A DNA stretch of 38,762 nucleotides from a virus: IMG/VR virus record IMGVR_UViG_3300025030_000256, positions 1 to 38,762 of that record; one strand, given 5' to 3'. The notes under the pieces were generated by a model. The model had not been told where the DNA came from and searched no databases. It saw only the letters and a program-made list of their open reading frames with translations. Shown one piece after another: positions 20,633 through 30,100 of the stretch. Made by a program: the position numbers and the translations under genes. Every line of letters begins with the position of its first letter. The stretch's first letter is position 1.

Positions 20633-23262
20633 GTAACGTAAAAGGCTCGTGGGCTAGGCCCGTGCAGGGTGTGTCCCAGCAGCCACCTAAGCTGCTCAAG
20701 GAGGGCCAGTCGCTCGTAGTGGACAACATGATACCCGACCCGGTATCTGGTCTCACCAAGCGCACCGGAACGGACCACATCGCTAAGCTCCTCGACACCT
20801 TGCACCAAGACGCAAAGATACATCATTACGTAAGGGACAGTCAGGAAGAATACTTCGTAGTGCTAGAACCTGACGGGACTCCGAAGGTATTCGGCGCAGA
20901 TGGTACGCAGCACGTTGTCACAGTGGTGAACGGTGCAGACTACTGCTCCACGACCAATCCTAAGAGCGAGCTGGCGATGCAGACTATCGCGGATTACACC
21001 TTCATCGTGAACAAGGGCGAGCAAGTTCTGGTTGCATCGGATCAGTCCGCAGCCGTGGTCGAAGAAGCGATGGTGTACGTTCAGTACGGCTTCTACGGCA
21101 GGAAGTACAAGGTCATCATCGACGGAGCGGAGGTAGCTAGCTACCACACACCCGATGGCTCTATCTCCTCTCACATCGACCTAGTGGCGACTGACTACGT
21201 GTGCAGCCAGCTTTTGTCCGGTACTATCTGGACAGGCGCACACCTTGAGGCAGCGGGCGAGCTGGTGTACGAGACCGTGGGTGGTGATCCTCCCACATCC
21301 GAGCTGGTGGGTATACGCACCGCCCTCTCTCCTAGCGCCGACATCACCTTCATAGCCATTGGTGGCACTCAGTACATAGTGGGCGTAGATGGTGTCACCT
21401 TCACAGGTGGGTACGTTTACATACCCGGACTGTTCGCTCCCGGTACTGTGGTTGACGTTTACTACAAGATACCCAGCTCTGGCGGGCTGGCATCTCTGGC
21501 AGGGTTCGTAGTGACTCGCTACGGAGACTCCTTGCACATCAAGAGGGCTGACGGAGCGCCCTTTGAGGTTCGTACCGAAGACGGAGCGCAAGGTAAAGAC
21601 TTGATCGCCATCAAGGGCACAGTGACCTCAGTGGGCGAGCTGCCACCTGTTGCCCCGGCTGGCTTCATCATAAAGGTCAAGGGTGCCGGTAAGAGCGAGG
21701 ATGACTCCTTCTACCTTAAAGCCGTGGCGCGAGATGGAAACCAGACCGTGTGGGTCGAGACCTTGGCCCCTAGCACGAAGTACAAGTTCAACGCAGCTAC
21801 CATGCCGCACACGCTAGTTAGGGAGTCGGTAGATGTCGAGGGTGTAGCCACGTTCGTTCTGGACCGGGGTGAGTGGGTGGACAGAGATGTAGGGGCTGAG
21901 GACAGCAACCCATTCCCGGCTTTCGCGGACCAGAGCACACCTACCACAATCCAGAGCGTAGGTATCTTCCAGAACAGGCTGTTCTTCACCAGCGGAGAGA
22001 CGGTGAGCATGACCCGCACGGGTCGCTTCTTCGACTTCTTTAGACAGAGTACACAGGCAACCGCCGACGATGACCCGATAGATGTTTACTCGGACTCAGC
22101 ACAGGTAAGCAACCTACTGCACTCTGTATCGCTTGATGGCGATCTGGTGTTCTTCAGCCCCAACGCTCAATTCGTGCTCAAGGGAGACAAGCCTGTAACC
22201 AAGGCTACTGCCACCCTGAAGCAGTCGAACACGTTCAAGGTTCAGGTGGGAGCTGCACCTGTCCCTGCTGGGGAGTACGTGTACTTCGCATATGATGCCG
22301 GTGCGTTCTCAGGTGTACGTGAGTTCTTCACCGACAGCGTGGTTGACACCAAGCGAGCACGACCCGTGACCGAGCACGTCAACAAGTACATCAAGGGTAA
22401 GGTGCGCGGAATGAGCGCCAGCACCAACCAGAACTGGCTTCTGGTGCTCTCCACTGGAGAGCGCAACGTGGTGTACGTGTACAACTGGCTGTGGGCTGGT
22501 AGCGAGAAGCTGCAATCGGCGTGGCATCGGTGGGTATGGCCCGCTGATGAGGAGGTGCTGTACGCTACGTTCTCCAATGACGTTATCCACCTGTTCATCA
22601 AGAGGGCCGAGGGAGTGTACCTTGAGTCACTGGACATAGGCGACTTGAACTCAGAAGGGCTGACCTTCCCGGTCAGGCTGGACCGCAAGCACGCTTTAGC
22701 TGCCTTGAAGGTAGGAGACCGCTGGGAGTTCGATGACCTGTTTCCAGAGGAGAGCACCGACAACCTTGAGTACGTGCTTGCGTTTGGGTGCTACCCGGAA
22801 GACGTTGGGACCACTTGCACGTTTGAGCGGAGTGGCGACAAGCTTATCACGTATGACAACATCTCTGCACTAGGGGTGTGCCAGCTCGTTGGAGGCAAGA
22901 AGTACACTAGCACTTGGGTTCCGGGTCAGGCTTTGGTGAAGGACTACCAAGGCCGCATCATCGAGTCGGATACACTGCGGGTGCAGCAGGTGTGGCTCAA
23001 CTATGAGAAGACTGGTCACATCTTGGTCACGGTCTCTGACACTGATGGTAACTCCGAGGTGAACGAGTTCAACGGAAGGGTGTTCGGTGACTCCAACAAC
23101 CTAGTTGGCTTTGCCCCGCTCACGGACGGCACCTTCAACTTCCCGGTGATGCAAGAGTCAGATAAGTTCACAATATCCATAAGCTCCTCAAGTCACCTTC
23201 CGCTGCAAGTGCGGGACATGGAGTTCAGTGGACAGTTCACCCAGCGCGGAAAACGCATCTAG
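20629..23262 (+). CDS. Tail tubular protein B / nozzle (T7 gp12-like)
   Basis: Forms the tail nozzle. 877 residues (T7 gp12: 794). The start SWARPVQGVSQQPPKLLKEG and LVVDNMIPDPVSGLTKRTGT are family hallmarks, as are FQNRLFFTSGETVSMTRTGR and the C-terminal VRDMEFSGQFTQRGKRI. The GTG start overlaps the previous stop. Followed after 9 bp by a gp13-like small gene, as in T7. Confidence 0.96.
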   Translation: MSNVKGSWARPVQGVSQQPPKLLKEGQSLVVDNMIPDPVSGLTKRTGTDHIAKLLDTLHQDAKIHHYVRDSQEEYFVVLEPDGTPKVFGADGTQHVVTVVNGADYCSTTNPKSELAMQTIADYTFIVNKGEQVLVASDQSAAVVEEAMVYVQYGFYGRKYKVIIDGAEVASYHTPDGSISSHIDLVATDYVCSQLLSGTIWTGAHLEAAGELVYETVGGDPPTSELVGIRTALSPSADITFIAIGGTQYIVGVDGVTFTGGYVYIPGLFAPGTVVDVYYKIPSSGGLASLAGFVVTRYGDSLHIKRADGAPFEVRTEDGAQGKDLIAIKGTVTSVGELPPVAPAGFIIKVKGAGKSEDDSFYLKAVARDGNQTVWVETLAPSTKYKFNAATMPHTLVRESVDVEGVATFVLDRGEWVDRDVGAEDSNPFPAFADQSTPTTIQSVGIFQNRLFFTSGETVSMTRTGRFFDFFRQSTQATADDDPIDVYSDSAQVSNLLHSVSLDGDLVFFSPNAQFVLKGDKPVTKATATLKQSNTFKVQVGAAPVPAGEYVYFAYDAGAFSGVREFFTDSVVDTKRARPVTEHVNKYIKGKVRGMSASTNQNWLLVLSTGERNVVYVYNWLWAGSEKLQSAWHRWVWPADEEVLYATFSNDVIHLFIKRAEGVYLESLDIGDLNSEGLTFPVRLDRKHALAALKVGDRWEFDDLFPEESTDNLEYVLAFGCYPEDVGTTCTFERSGDKLITYDNISALGVCQLVGGKKYTSTWVPGQALVKDYQGRIIESDTLRVQQVWLNYEKTGHILVTVSDTDGNSEVNEFNGRVFGDSNNLVGFAPLTDGTFNFPVMQESDKFTISISSSSHLPLQVRDMEFSGQFTQRGKRI

Positions 23263-23271
23263 GAGGAAGAT

Positions 23272-23607
23272 ATGAGTCTCACGTGTGAGACAGGCAAGGT
23301 AGTGTGGCACACCTACGACTTCCACCTTGACGGCAAACCGTTCGGGTTCGCTCAGTGGCGCAAACAGGGTAACGAGGCAGAGTTCCACAACTTCATGTAT
23401 TCATCTTCCCTCAGTGCCTTGAAGCTGTCTCGTGAGATATTCAACGACATCAAACATGACATGGCGGCTGCTGGCTGCACGTGCGTGGTGGTAACAGACT
23501 TGGTGGAGAACGTGGACAGTGCCCGCATCAAGTACTGGAGGTTCATGGGTTTTGAGATATTTGGAGAGCATGAAGGGTACAAGTTCGCAGTTCAGGGGGT
23601 AAACTAA
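23272..23607 (+). CDS. Small GNAT-like protein, T7 gp13 position (111 aa)
   Basis: Located where T7 has gp13, a small virion-assembly protein with a GNAT-like fold. The C-terminal segment DSARIKYWRFMGFEIFGEHEGYKF matches the last GNAT strand-helix motif; a usable acetyl-CoA loop is not evident, so it may be structural. AGGAGGAAGAT precedes the ATG. The start region encodes MSLTCETGK across palindrome copy 6, so the protein's first residues are dictated by that repeat. It overlaps the next gene by TAATG. Confidence 0.8.
   Translation: MSLTCETGKVVWHTYDFHLDGKPFGFAQWRKQGNEAEFHNFMYSSSLSALKLSREIFNDIKHDMAAAGCTCVVVTDLVENVDSARIKYWRFMGFEIFGEHEGYKFAVQGVN
23276..23291. repeat. Dispersed 16-bp palindrome, copy 6 (at a gene start)
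   Basis: GTCTCACGTGTGAGAC, same orientation as copy 3. It begins 2 bp after the ATG of the gp13-like gene. Confidence 0.85.
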
Positions 23608-24167
23608 TGCCAGCGGCGTTAGTAGCGCTGCCCTACGTAATGGCAGCAGTTTCAGCAGCAGGGGCGATATACAGCGGCGTACAGCAGAAGAACACAGTCG
23701 AGGCAGAGGAAGCGCAGCAGGCTATAAACAACAAGAACACGACTGAAGCTGCTATTGCGGCTATGGGTGACTTGTCTCCCGCCCAGCGCGACATCAACCA
23801 CGATTCGGCAGAAGAAGGACTGAAGGCGCAAGCAGAGTACATCCGCAACGTGTCTCAGGTTAATGTAGTGTCTGGGGCTAGCGGTACATATGGTGGCTCT
23901 GTAGACTCCATGCTACGCGACCTCAAGACAACTCGTGGCAGGAATATGTCTGCCATTGTTCAGAATAGAAACACTCAGCTAGCTGAAGTACAAAAGCAGG
24001 CTGAGCAGATCAGGTACGGGGCCAGAGCTAATCAGGATACTCGTACCTTCAACAAGCCGAGCGGGTTCGGTATTGCAGTCAGCGCAGTAGGAGCAGGCGC
24101 TCAAGGCTACGCTTCTGGATCATCAATGGCTAAAGGCATGAAGGACGGCATAAAGGCGGGTGGCTGA
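23607..24167 (+). CDS. Internal virion protein B (T7 gp14-like)
   Basis: Ejected core protein thought to form the outer-membrane pore during DNA entry. 186 residues (T7 gp14: 196). Hydrophobic N-terminus ALVALPYVMAAVSAAGAIYS, then an alanine/glutamine-rich helical body (QAEYIRNVSQVNVVSGASGT, MLRDLKTTRGRNMSAIVQNR) and a Gly-rich end. ATG 23607 shares a base with the preceding stop, and its last bases overlap the next ATG. Confidence 0.88.
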   Translation: MPAALVALPYVMAAVSAAGAIYSGVQQKNTVEAEEAQQAINNKNTTEAAIAAMGDLSPAQRDINHDSAEEGLKAQAEYIRNVSQVNVVSGASGTYGGSVDSMLRDLKTTRGRNMSAIVQNRNTQLAEVQKQAEQIRYGARANQDTRTFNKPSGFGIAVSAVGAGAQGYASGSSMAKGMKDGIKAGG

Positions 24168-27076
24168 TGGCAGACAGGTTCATAGAGAGGCAGGACATGG
24201 GAGACCCGCTCAGCCGGGAATCCCAGCCGCAAGACCTCAAGAGCAGCACTAGCACCATCGACCGCAGCTACAGGCAGCAGGCAACCGCTGTTGGTCCGGT
24301 GGAGAATATATTCAATACGCTCCTGCAAGCTTCGGGTCAGGTTATGGACGCCGCTGGTCAAGAGTTCACCCGCAAGATCGAGGAGGATAAGACCCTCCAG
24401 ACCTATCGGTTCTACAAAGGCATGGAGCCTTCCGATGAAGCAACAGTGGCGGGCTACCGCGCTCACGCCGTGCTGGGGGTGCAGAACAGCGTCCTAGAGC
24501 AGACGGCAACGCTCAAGAAGGAAGCCGAGACGTTCACTGGCACCGACGAGGAATGGGAGGAGCGGGTAAGGGTCTCCCAGAAGGCCACGGTTGATAGTGT
24601 CTTCGCCTCACACCAGCACCTCAAGGAAGACCCGGAGACACTCAAAGCGATCACCACCATCTACGGCGAGCAGGTTCCGCAGATAGCAGCAGCGAGGGTG
24701 GGCGCGAAGCTTGCTCAAGAGCACGAGAAGCGCATCACTGGCTTGTACGACAACATCCTGCTACGGGCAGATGGCTTGCCACCCGAAGAGCAGTTCAAGG
24801 TGCTTGAGTCCACCATGTCGGATGCGTCCGATGCCATGCAGCTTGGCAAGAAGGACAGAGAGAAGGTGCTCATGACCTTGGCGGCAGAGAAGGCCAAGCA
24901 GGGCGACCTCACCTTCATCGAGTACACCAAGCAGTACAAGGGCGGGGCTAGCACCTCACTCTTTGATCGCACGGCAGCTCTTCAGGAAGCAGAGCGATCT
25001 GGTCAGCAGGTGTGGTTCCAGCAGAATCAAGACGTGGTTGCAAAGGAGAAGCTTGCCTTGGAGACCGCCTACTTGAACGAGGAGTTCGACTTTGACGAGC
25101 TGACTCGCCGTGGTCAGGAGCTTAACAAGCGTCTAGGCGGCACAGGCTCGCTGGCATACAAGGATGACACATTCCTTGCTGTTAAGAGCAAGCGCGACTC
25201 AAAGGATAAAGATAAGCCTTGGATGCACACCGGAGAGGACTTCAAGGCTGTGGCTGGCCTTCAGGCTAGAGTGGATAGCGGGGAGTTCGACAACGACCCA
25301 GGCAACACGCGCCTAGCCAGCGCAGGTCAAGGTCTCAACAGCTCAGAGCAACGCATGGTGATAACTGATGCAGAGCTGGGGGCCATGAAGCTGAAGCGCG
25401 AGACTGCCACCGCCGTGAACACGGACCTCAACGCAGATGTAAACCTACTGCTCAAGTCAGGTCAGGTGGGAGTGGACCCGTTCGCTCTGGTACAGGGCGA
25501 TGGAGCTAGGCAGAAGGCTGCGGTTGCAGGGGTAGCCAAGATATACGAGAACGCGGCAGAGCAGGCCGTGCTCAAGCTACCGGCAGGAGCCACCAAGGAG
25601 CAGCAGAACGCAGTGCGGCAATCGTACCGCATAGGTCTTGCTAACTTGCTCTCACAAGGGCAGGTTGAGAATCCAGAGTGGACTAGCAAGATCGCCGTGC
25701 TGTCTGTGCTAGACATGGAGAACGCAGACAAGATGACCAGCTTGCCTCAAGCGGCAAAGGACGCCATCGACCTGTACAGCTCCCTCCCTGAAGGCTCACA
25801 GATACAGCACGCCAAAGACCCTGCGGTTGCTGTCATCATGGCTAACTACCAAACCTTCAGGCGGCTAGGTCAGCCTGAACCGGCTGCTCTCAGGTCGGCT
25901 CAGAAGGCCCAGCGCAACAAGCGAGCTCTGTCCTCTTCGGAGGTTAAGTCCATAGCAGCAGCAGCTCAGTCCCTCACTGAAGACAAGGCAGACACGTGGG
26001 TGATGGATGGCATCTCTGATTCACAGCCGTGGATGAGAGGTCTCATGGAGCGTGAGGCTAACGACATGCTCATCGCTACGCTCAAGGCAGGAGCTACGGA
26101 CGTAGAGACAGCAAAGGGCATGGTCAAGAAGGTGTGGGACAACAACTACACTCAGCTCAAGAACGGTCAGCTCGTGTTCGGAAGTAGGGCATCTCTCGCA
26201 TCCCGCATGGCGGTGCATCAAGAAGACATCGACAAGACGATGGACGTGTACAAGCTCCAGAACCGGACCATGCTAGAAGATCAGGCTGGTCACTCCATCG
26301 AGGATATGTACTTCGATGTGACCCCGGACCGTGGCACCTTCACTGTCAGGTCAGGTCTTACCGGAGAGGTGCTGACCTTGCCTGCCAACCTCAACACCAT
26401 GAAGCGTGGAAGGGATGGCTACATCAGCAACAACCCGGACGGCTTTTTGGACGGCATCAAGAAAGACTACGCTGCCTTTGTTCAATCGTGGCGGTCAGGG
26501 AAGGGCGATCAGGTGTCGTTCTTCAAGCAACCGGAGCAGCTCCCTGAGCAGTCAGAGCTTCTGGTTCGTACCATCGGTATGGTGGAGAATCCAGACCGAG
26601 TGGGTTGGCAGAAGCTAGGGAAGACCGGGGCGTATCACCCCTACGACGACAACGGTGGGAGGGCTATTGGCTACGGTCATGCCTTGACTCCTGCTGAGGT
26701 CAAGCAGGGATACATCGAGCTGGACGGCACTCGGTACGGCATAGGCGGTAAGCATCCCTCCATGATTACCGAGGACGTAGCTCGTAGGATCATGAAGCGA
26801 GACATAGCCAAGTACGAAGAAGACCTGCGTAAGAGCTGGAAAGGGTACGATGCTCTCCCGTTCAAGTACAAGGGTGTGCTTCTTAACATAGCTTACAACA
26901 CCGGAAACGCCCTCCCTAAGAACTGGCCCAAGCTGCGCGAGCAGATCGACCGTGGAAATGACGCTGGGGTTCGCAAGGAGATGGTGACTAGCTTCCGGGA
27001 CGTTACCACCGGCAACCGAATCCCGCTAGCACAGCGCGCTTCCATAGTAGCTGACAGGCTTAAACTTAACCGATAG
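24167..27076 (+). CDS. Internal virion protein C with C-terminal lysozyme-like domain (T7 gp15 / phiKMV gp36 type)
   Basis: Ejected core protein of 969 residues. The first 780 or so residues are helical and Gln/Ala/Lys-rich, as in gp15-type proteins. The last 170 (from about nt 26560: ELLVRTIGMVENPDRVGWQK) form a lysozyme-like domain with PYDDNGGRAIGYGHALTPAE and NIAYNTGNALPKNW, similar in plan to GH24. The residue before IGYGH is Ala where T4 lysozyme has catalytic Thr26, and the Glu-Asp spacing is longer, so the exact enzyme class is uncertain. This placement matches phiKMV-type virion peptidoglycan hydrolases, not T7, whose activity is in gp16. It opens the cell wall locally during injection. 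Confidence 0.9.
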   Translation: MADRFIERQDMGDPLSRESQPQDLKSSTSTIDRSYRQQATAVGPVENIFNTLLQASGQVMDAAGQEFTRKIEEDKTLQTYRFYKGMEPSDEATVAGYRAHAVLGVQNSVLEQTATLKKEAETFTGTDEEWEERVRVSQKATVDSVFASHQHLKEDPETLKAITTIYGEQVPQIAAARVGAKLAQEHEKRITGLYDNILLRADGLPPEEQFKVLESTMSDASDAMQLGKKDREKVLMTLAAEKAKQGDLTFIEYTKQYKGGASTSLFDRTAALQEAERSGQQVWFQQNQDVVAKEKLALETAYLNEEFDFDELTRRGQELNKRLGGTGSLAYKDDTFLAVKSKRDSKDKDKPWMHTGEDFKAVAGLQARVDSGEFDNDPGNTRLASAGQGLNSSEQRMVITDAELGAMKLKRETATAVNTDLNADVNLLLKSGQVGVDPFALVQGDGARQKAAVAGVAKIYENAAEQAVLKLPAGATKEQQNAVRQSYRIGLANLLSQGQVENPEWTSKIAVLSVLDMENADKMTSLPQAAKDAIDLYSSLPEGSQIQHAKDPAVAVIMANYQTFRRLGQPEPAALRSAQKAQRNKRALSSSEVKSIAAAAQSLTEDKADTWVMDGISDSQPWMRGLMEREANDMLIATLKAGATDVETAKGMVKKVWDNNYTQLKNGQLVFGSRASLASRMAVHQEDIDKTMDVYKLQNRTMLEDQAGHSIEDMYFDVTPDRGTFTVRSGLTGEVLTLPANLNTMKRGRDGYISNNPDGFLDGIKKDYAAFVQSWRSGKGDQVSFFKQPEQLPEQSELLVRTIGMVENPDRVGWQKLGKTGAYHPYDDNGGRAIGYGHALTPAEVKQGYIELDGTRYGIGGKHPSMITEDVARRIMKRDIAKYEEDLRKSWKGYDALPFKYKGVLLNIAYNTGNALPKNWPKLREQIDRGNDAGVRKEMVTSFRDVTTGNRIPLAQRASIVADRLKLNR

Positions 27077-27093
27077 CACCCTCCGGGGGTGCT
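27075..27093 (+). other. Stem-loop between internal virion genes
   Basis: AGCACCC (27075-27081) pairs with GGGTGCT (27087-27093) beginning in the stop codon of the gp15-like gene. No U-run follows. It may modulate expression of the next gene or mRNA stability. Confidence 0.5.
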
Positions 27094-27111
27094 TATCCCC
27101 CAGAGGTGAAC

Positions 27112-30100
27112 GTGGGTAAGAAGAAGAAGCAAATAGATGTGACCGCTTTCGGTGTGCCCTCTCTGGCCCCCACGGTGGAGATGAAGCCGGGAGCTAGCGC
27201 TACGGTTATACCTGAGAGGTACACCACAACCGAGGATACGGCGGTAGCTCAGCGGGCAGAGGAGCAGCGCAGGGAAGACCTTGACTGGTCTGACCTGCCT
27301 AAGCAGGCAATCCAGAGCAACTGGATGGTTCCTTCCGTGTCTAGGTTCCTTGAGCGTAATGACTACAGCCCCAGCATCGAGGGATACAAAGTTCCTGAAG
27401 AGGAGCTTGACTTGCTACCGCACAAGATGGAGGACAAGTCCTACCTGCGTGAGAGTACCTCCCCGGAAGACTACAAGCGCAGGCTTGTGTATCTGGATGA
27501 GGACTTGGAACGCAAGCGTGGGCTAGCCTCCTACGGCTGGCAAGGCGCCGCCGCTGGCTTCCTCGCTGAGCTGTTCGACCCTGTTGGCTGGGGTATCGGA
27601 GCCATCGGAGCGCCACAGATCGCCGCTATGAAGGGTGGGAGGCTGCTTAAGGCCGGGGCCGGGGCGCTCACTTTCGGCACTCAGGGTGCCGCCACTGAAG
27701 CCCTCCTTGCCGCTGGAGACACGCAGAAACCTGTGTCCGATGCGATGTATGGATTCGCGTTCGGTGCCGTCTTGGGCGGTGGTCTGGGCGCTCTGAGCAG
27801 GGTTCACCCGCACGCCCCTGCCGTGGCTCACGCCTCGGACTTGGTAGATGAGGCGGTACGCCGTGAGGCTCAACTCGTAGTGTCTCACGCGGGAGACATC
27901 GACACCCCGACATTCCAGCGCAAGCCCTCACGTCCGGGTGCTGATGCCAACTACCCAGCAGAAGCTAGCTTGCTTGATTCCGAGCCTGCTACTCATCCCG
28001 TGTTCCGTAAAGAAGAGGTGACGGTCAAAGGTGTTGATGACATAGAGGTGGCTCGTGTTGTGAAGGAGTACACATCTAACCTTGAAGCCAAGGGCAAGAT
28101 GGAGTTCCGTGGCAGGCAAGGCGCTGCTGCTAGGAAAGGCATCGAGGACGCTGCTGCTCAAACAAAGGCAGACGTGGGTGAGATACGAGACCTTCTCACC
28201 AGAGAGCGTGCAGAGCTGGTTAGTGAGCACGGAGCGCCCCGCAACAGCAGCGAGCATACCAAGCTTGAGTTCCTGCTTCAGAAGCTAGATGATAAGTACA
28301 AGCCAGTGCTGAACGCAGCACAGCGCAAGCTTGATGACCTCACTGACAGGTTGAGAGCCTCCAAGGAGTCACGCAACGCTCGTAAGGAGCTGGACGAGTT
28401 CAAGGCCAAGACTCCAGAGGGCCAAGCTAAGCATCTCTTCCCTGAAGGTCTTCCTCGCTTCTTTGAGCGAGTGGATCGCCACGTGTTCGTTGCAGATGAG
28501 GTTGGAGCAGAGCTGGACATCTCAGAGGCGGCAGAGGCGGCGGCTAGGTTGGACGAACTGGACCCGATGGAAGAGGCTGGGGAGATGTTCGACCTCCTCA
28601 CCGGCGAAGCGGTTCCGTCTGCTAAGAGCAAGTCAGCTTCAGGCTCCAGCGAGCCGGTCCCATCCCTTGCTAACAAAGAGGCGGATAGGTTAAAGGCTGA
28701 TGAGCGCAAGGCCAAGGTCGATGCGCTCAGGGTGCGGTCTACCACAGGGCTGACAACCCCTGAGTTCGTTAAGTCCATGATCGAGCGGGCAAAGCGTAAG
28801 GGGGCGACCTCCGTGCAGTGGCTCCCGTTCCAGTGGATGCGGGACAGGGTACAAGGCGTGTACACCACGCTGGATCACTCAGAGAACCAAGCCTTCAGGG
28901 GCTTGAACGACATCTTGCATGAGACAGGGCAGGGTCAGTCGAACCAAGAGCACACTGCCGCTGCTTTCCAGCACTTCTTCCTGAACAAGATCAGATCGGC
29001 AGAGCGTAACAGGTATGACGTAGGCTACCTGTCTTGGGCCAAAGAGCAAGGCATGGGAACCGTGCAGGCTCTCATGGACGTGGGCAACAGGAAAGCGCTG
29101 TTCAACACCGAGGTATACCTGAAGGTGGTGGACCCTAGCAGATCAGCATCCGAAGGTGTCACCCTAGCGGCAGAGGGGCATCGAGACGCCATGAGCCTAG
29201 CGCTGGAGCTTCGCAAGAAGGCTGGTGAGATGGGCTGGTCCGACATACAGGACAGCAGGGCGTACATGCCTGTCATATTTGAGAGCACTGCGGTTGTGCA
29301 TCTCGTGTCCAAGCACGGAGAGGACTTGGTGCGCGGCTTAATATCCAAGTCGTACCAAGAGGGCAAGTTCCACCTCAAGGCCAAAGCTGCTGACAAGCTT
29401 GCTGAGATGCAGATCAGGCGCTCTAGGGCGCATCAGCTATCTGGCAGTCAGGTATTCAAGAACGTGGTGGCGGAGTCCGAGCGTAAGGACTTCATCAAGG
29501 ACTTGAAGGAGGCCGGGGTTCCTGAAGAGCACATCATGACGTTCCTTGAGGACCAAGAGCACGCCCAGCTCCTCGATAACATCTCCAACAGGGCTAAGTT
29601 CAGCTTAGGGCTGAATCCTATCACCGAGCACCAAGGTGTTCGGATGGTGGACCTTTTGTATACAGACACTTCAATGTTGACGCAGAACTACTACCGGGAG
29701 TCTGCCGGTGGTGCAGCTCTAGCCAAGATGGGCTTCAAGTCCTATGAGCACGCTCACCGAGTTGTCAACGCGGCAGAAGATGTGGGCCTGCGCTCTGGTG
29801 CAAACGCAGCTCGTAATAAGGAAGAGGCGGACATGATCCGCGATACGCTGAAGCTCATGTACGGCAAGTCCTTGGACCTAGACCCGAACGGCACCTTTGC
29901 GGTTACTAGCCGCAGGCTCAGGGGCATAGCGGCCAACCGCTCTCTTGGCATGATGGGCTTTGCTTCCTTCCCAGAAGCAGCTCGTGCAATAACCCATCTA
30001 GGTCTAGGGACCGTGCTGAGGAATGTACCTGCCGTGGCTATCTTCCGTAACAAGTCTGCAAGGGTGGGTGCCACGTCAATGGGAGAGCTGTCTGAGCCTG

